Below, piece after piece: positions 63,201 to 64,000 of a stretch of DNA of 64,000 bases; position 1 is the stretch's first letter, and the number at the start of each line of letters is the position of its first letter. The stretch is from Brevibacterium limosum (GTDB lineage: Bacteria > Actinomycetota > Actinomycetes > Actinomycetales > Brevibacteriaceae), in the NCBI RefSeq assembly GCF_011617705.1, contig NZ_CP050154.1, positions 496,001-560,000 on the forward strand, in the 5' to 3' direction. The translations under genes were made by a program, and so were the position numbers. Below the pieces are notes generated by a model. That model did no database searches. It was not told where the DNA came from and saw only the letters and a list, made by a program, of their open reading frames with translations.

Positions 63201-64000
63201 ACGGCGCGTCGGGCTGACCGTTCAGAATCGACTGACACTGGCCGTCGCCGCACTGTCGGTGGTCACCCTCTCCGTCGTCGGTCTCATCCTCTATACGGTC
63301 GAGTCGAACAACGTCTCCAGCCGAATCACCGCGTCCATGGCCCAGGAGATCGGGGAGATGCGGACCTTCTCCGAGAACGGGATCGACCCGCAGACAGGCA
63401 GACCATTCACCTCCGTCGATGAGATCCTCAGCAATTTCCTCGCCCAGAACAGACCCGATGAGGATGAAGCACTCTTCGCCTTCCTCACCGACGGTCGAGT
63501 GCTCTATCAGGGTGAACCCGAGGGCCTCCTCGGCGGTTCGAACGCCTTCGAGGAAGCCGTGGCCGGAGCGACGGATGACGGCGGGGAGATCAGCCTGACC
63601 GTCGGTGACGTCGAGTACGAAGGGTTCGTCCTGCCCATCACCGGCACCGAGGCGGGTGCGAACACCGACGCCCGGGGCGCGCCCACCGATTCGACGACCC
63701 GGACCAAGGGCGTCGGCGAAGTCGCCGGCGGGACGGCGGCGACGAACGGGCTCGGAGCCTTCGTCGTCGTCCACAATGTCTCGGCCAGCCAAGGCGACCT
63801 GGTGCAGATCATGCAGATCTACGTCGTCGTCGCCCTCGCGGCAGCGCTCCTCATCTCAGGGATCTCCTCACTCCTGGCGCGTCGGCTGCTGTCACCGGTG
63901 ACCGAGCTGCGACGGACGGCCCAGTCGATCTCCGGAGGTGATCTCAGCAGCCGACTGGCCACGAAAGGCCACGACGACATCGCCGAACTCGGACACACGT
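63190..64000 (+). CDS. sensor histidine kinase, N-terminal part (3' end outside window)
   Basis: The frame from ATG 63190 stays open to the end of the window, giving 270 codons. The protein has an N-terminal membrane helix (AVAALSVVTLSVVGLILY), a ~160-residue extracytoplasmic sensor domain (residues ~38-200), a second helix (MQIYVVVALAAALLISGISS) and a HAMP domain (RRLLSPVTELRRTAQSISGGDLSSRL). The kinase domains lie beyond the window. Architecture fits the CseC/MtrB-like class I kinases. Its start lies inside the end of the poly-Asp protein gene. Confidence 0.85.
   Translation, partial: MTTERRVGLTVQNRLTLAVAALSVVTLSVVGLILYTVESNNVSSRITASMAQEIGEMRTFSENGIDPQTGRPFTSVDEILSNFLAQNRPDEDEALFAFLTDGRVLYQGEPEGLLGGSNAFEEAVAGATDDGGEISLTVGDVEYEGFVLPITGTEAGANTDARGAPTDSTTRTKGVGEVAGGTAATNGLGAFVVVHNVSASQGDLVQIMQIYVVVALAAALLISGISSLLARRLLSPVTELRRTAQSISGGDLSSRLATKGHDDIAELGHT

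Overview
The window is a chromosomal segment of a high-GC Gram-positive actinobacterium. The signs are strong GC bias at third codon positions, frequent GTG and TTG starts, leaderless genes with a TAnnnT -10 box six bases before the start codon, GTP-type PEP carboxykinase, an LCP ligase, YhgE/Pip and ESX-like membrane proteins, and tRNA genes without an encoded CCA. Gene content fits Brevibacterium or a close relative, but this is an inference from protein character, not a database result. No transposase, integrase, phage gene, CRISPR array or rRNA was seen.

Layout. 1-7 kb: the end of a YhgE/Pip protein, then a minus-strand pair encoding an LCP cell-wall ligase and an FAD/NAD(P)-binding protein, then tRNA-Ser(GCT). 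7.2-22 kb: a catabolic island that looks dedicated to hydroxyproline or a related imino acid. It holds an aldehyde dehydrogenase, a GntR/FCD regulator, a DadA-type oxidase, a DapA-family lyase/deaminase, a proline-racemase-family enzyme, two SDRs, a polar amino-acid ABC transporter, an Ldh-family reductase, a universal stress protein and an AGCS symporter. A palindromic operator candidate, TTGTCATACAAT and close variants, lies before most of these transcription units and links them into one regulon. 22-27 kb: a PucR regulator divergent from a CoA-acylating semialdehyde dehydrogenase and a class III aminotransferase, likely for beta-alanine or a similar omega-amino acid. 27-46.7 kb: housekeeping and transport genes (Pit phosphate transporter with PHO-box-like repeats, pckG, tRNA-Arg(ACG), AlkD-like repair protein, argG, GNAT, APC permease, CPBP protease, DoxX, nicotinamidase, MMPL transporter with a NarL-type two-component pair). 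46.7-53.4 kb: a lower-GC VOC pair, a lipoprotein with a coupled 11-codon leader ORF, a serine hydrolase, an AhpD-like protein and a GlxA regulator. 53.5-56.3 kb: gap, a small XRE-like protein and a HhH-like protein. 56.3-61.9 kb: a quinate/shikimate catabolic cluster (quiC-type dehydratase, MHS transporter, IclR regulator, aroQ, shikimate/quinate dehydrogenase) with a perfect palindrome between the divergent units. 61.9-64 kb: a DedA protein, an acidic membrane-anchored protein and the start of a sensor kinase.

The most unusual structure outside genes is a family of palindromic repeats (consensus arm about TAGGTCACCATCGGATACTT). It occurs in pairs that bracket single genes: one pair around a DUF559/AbiEi-like gene and one pair, of a different sequence subtype, around the lipoprotein gene. 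The nonamer CCGAGGCGG is also strongly iterated through the window, about 39 copies on the two strands by eye.
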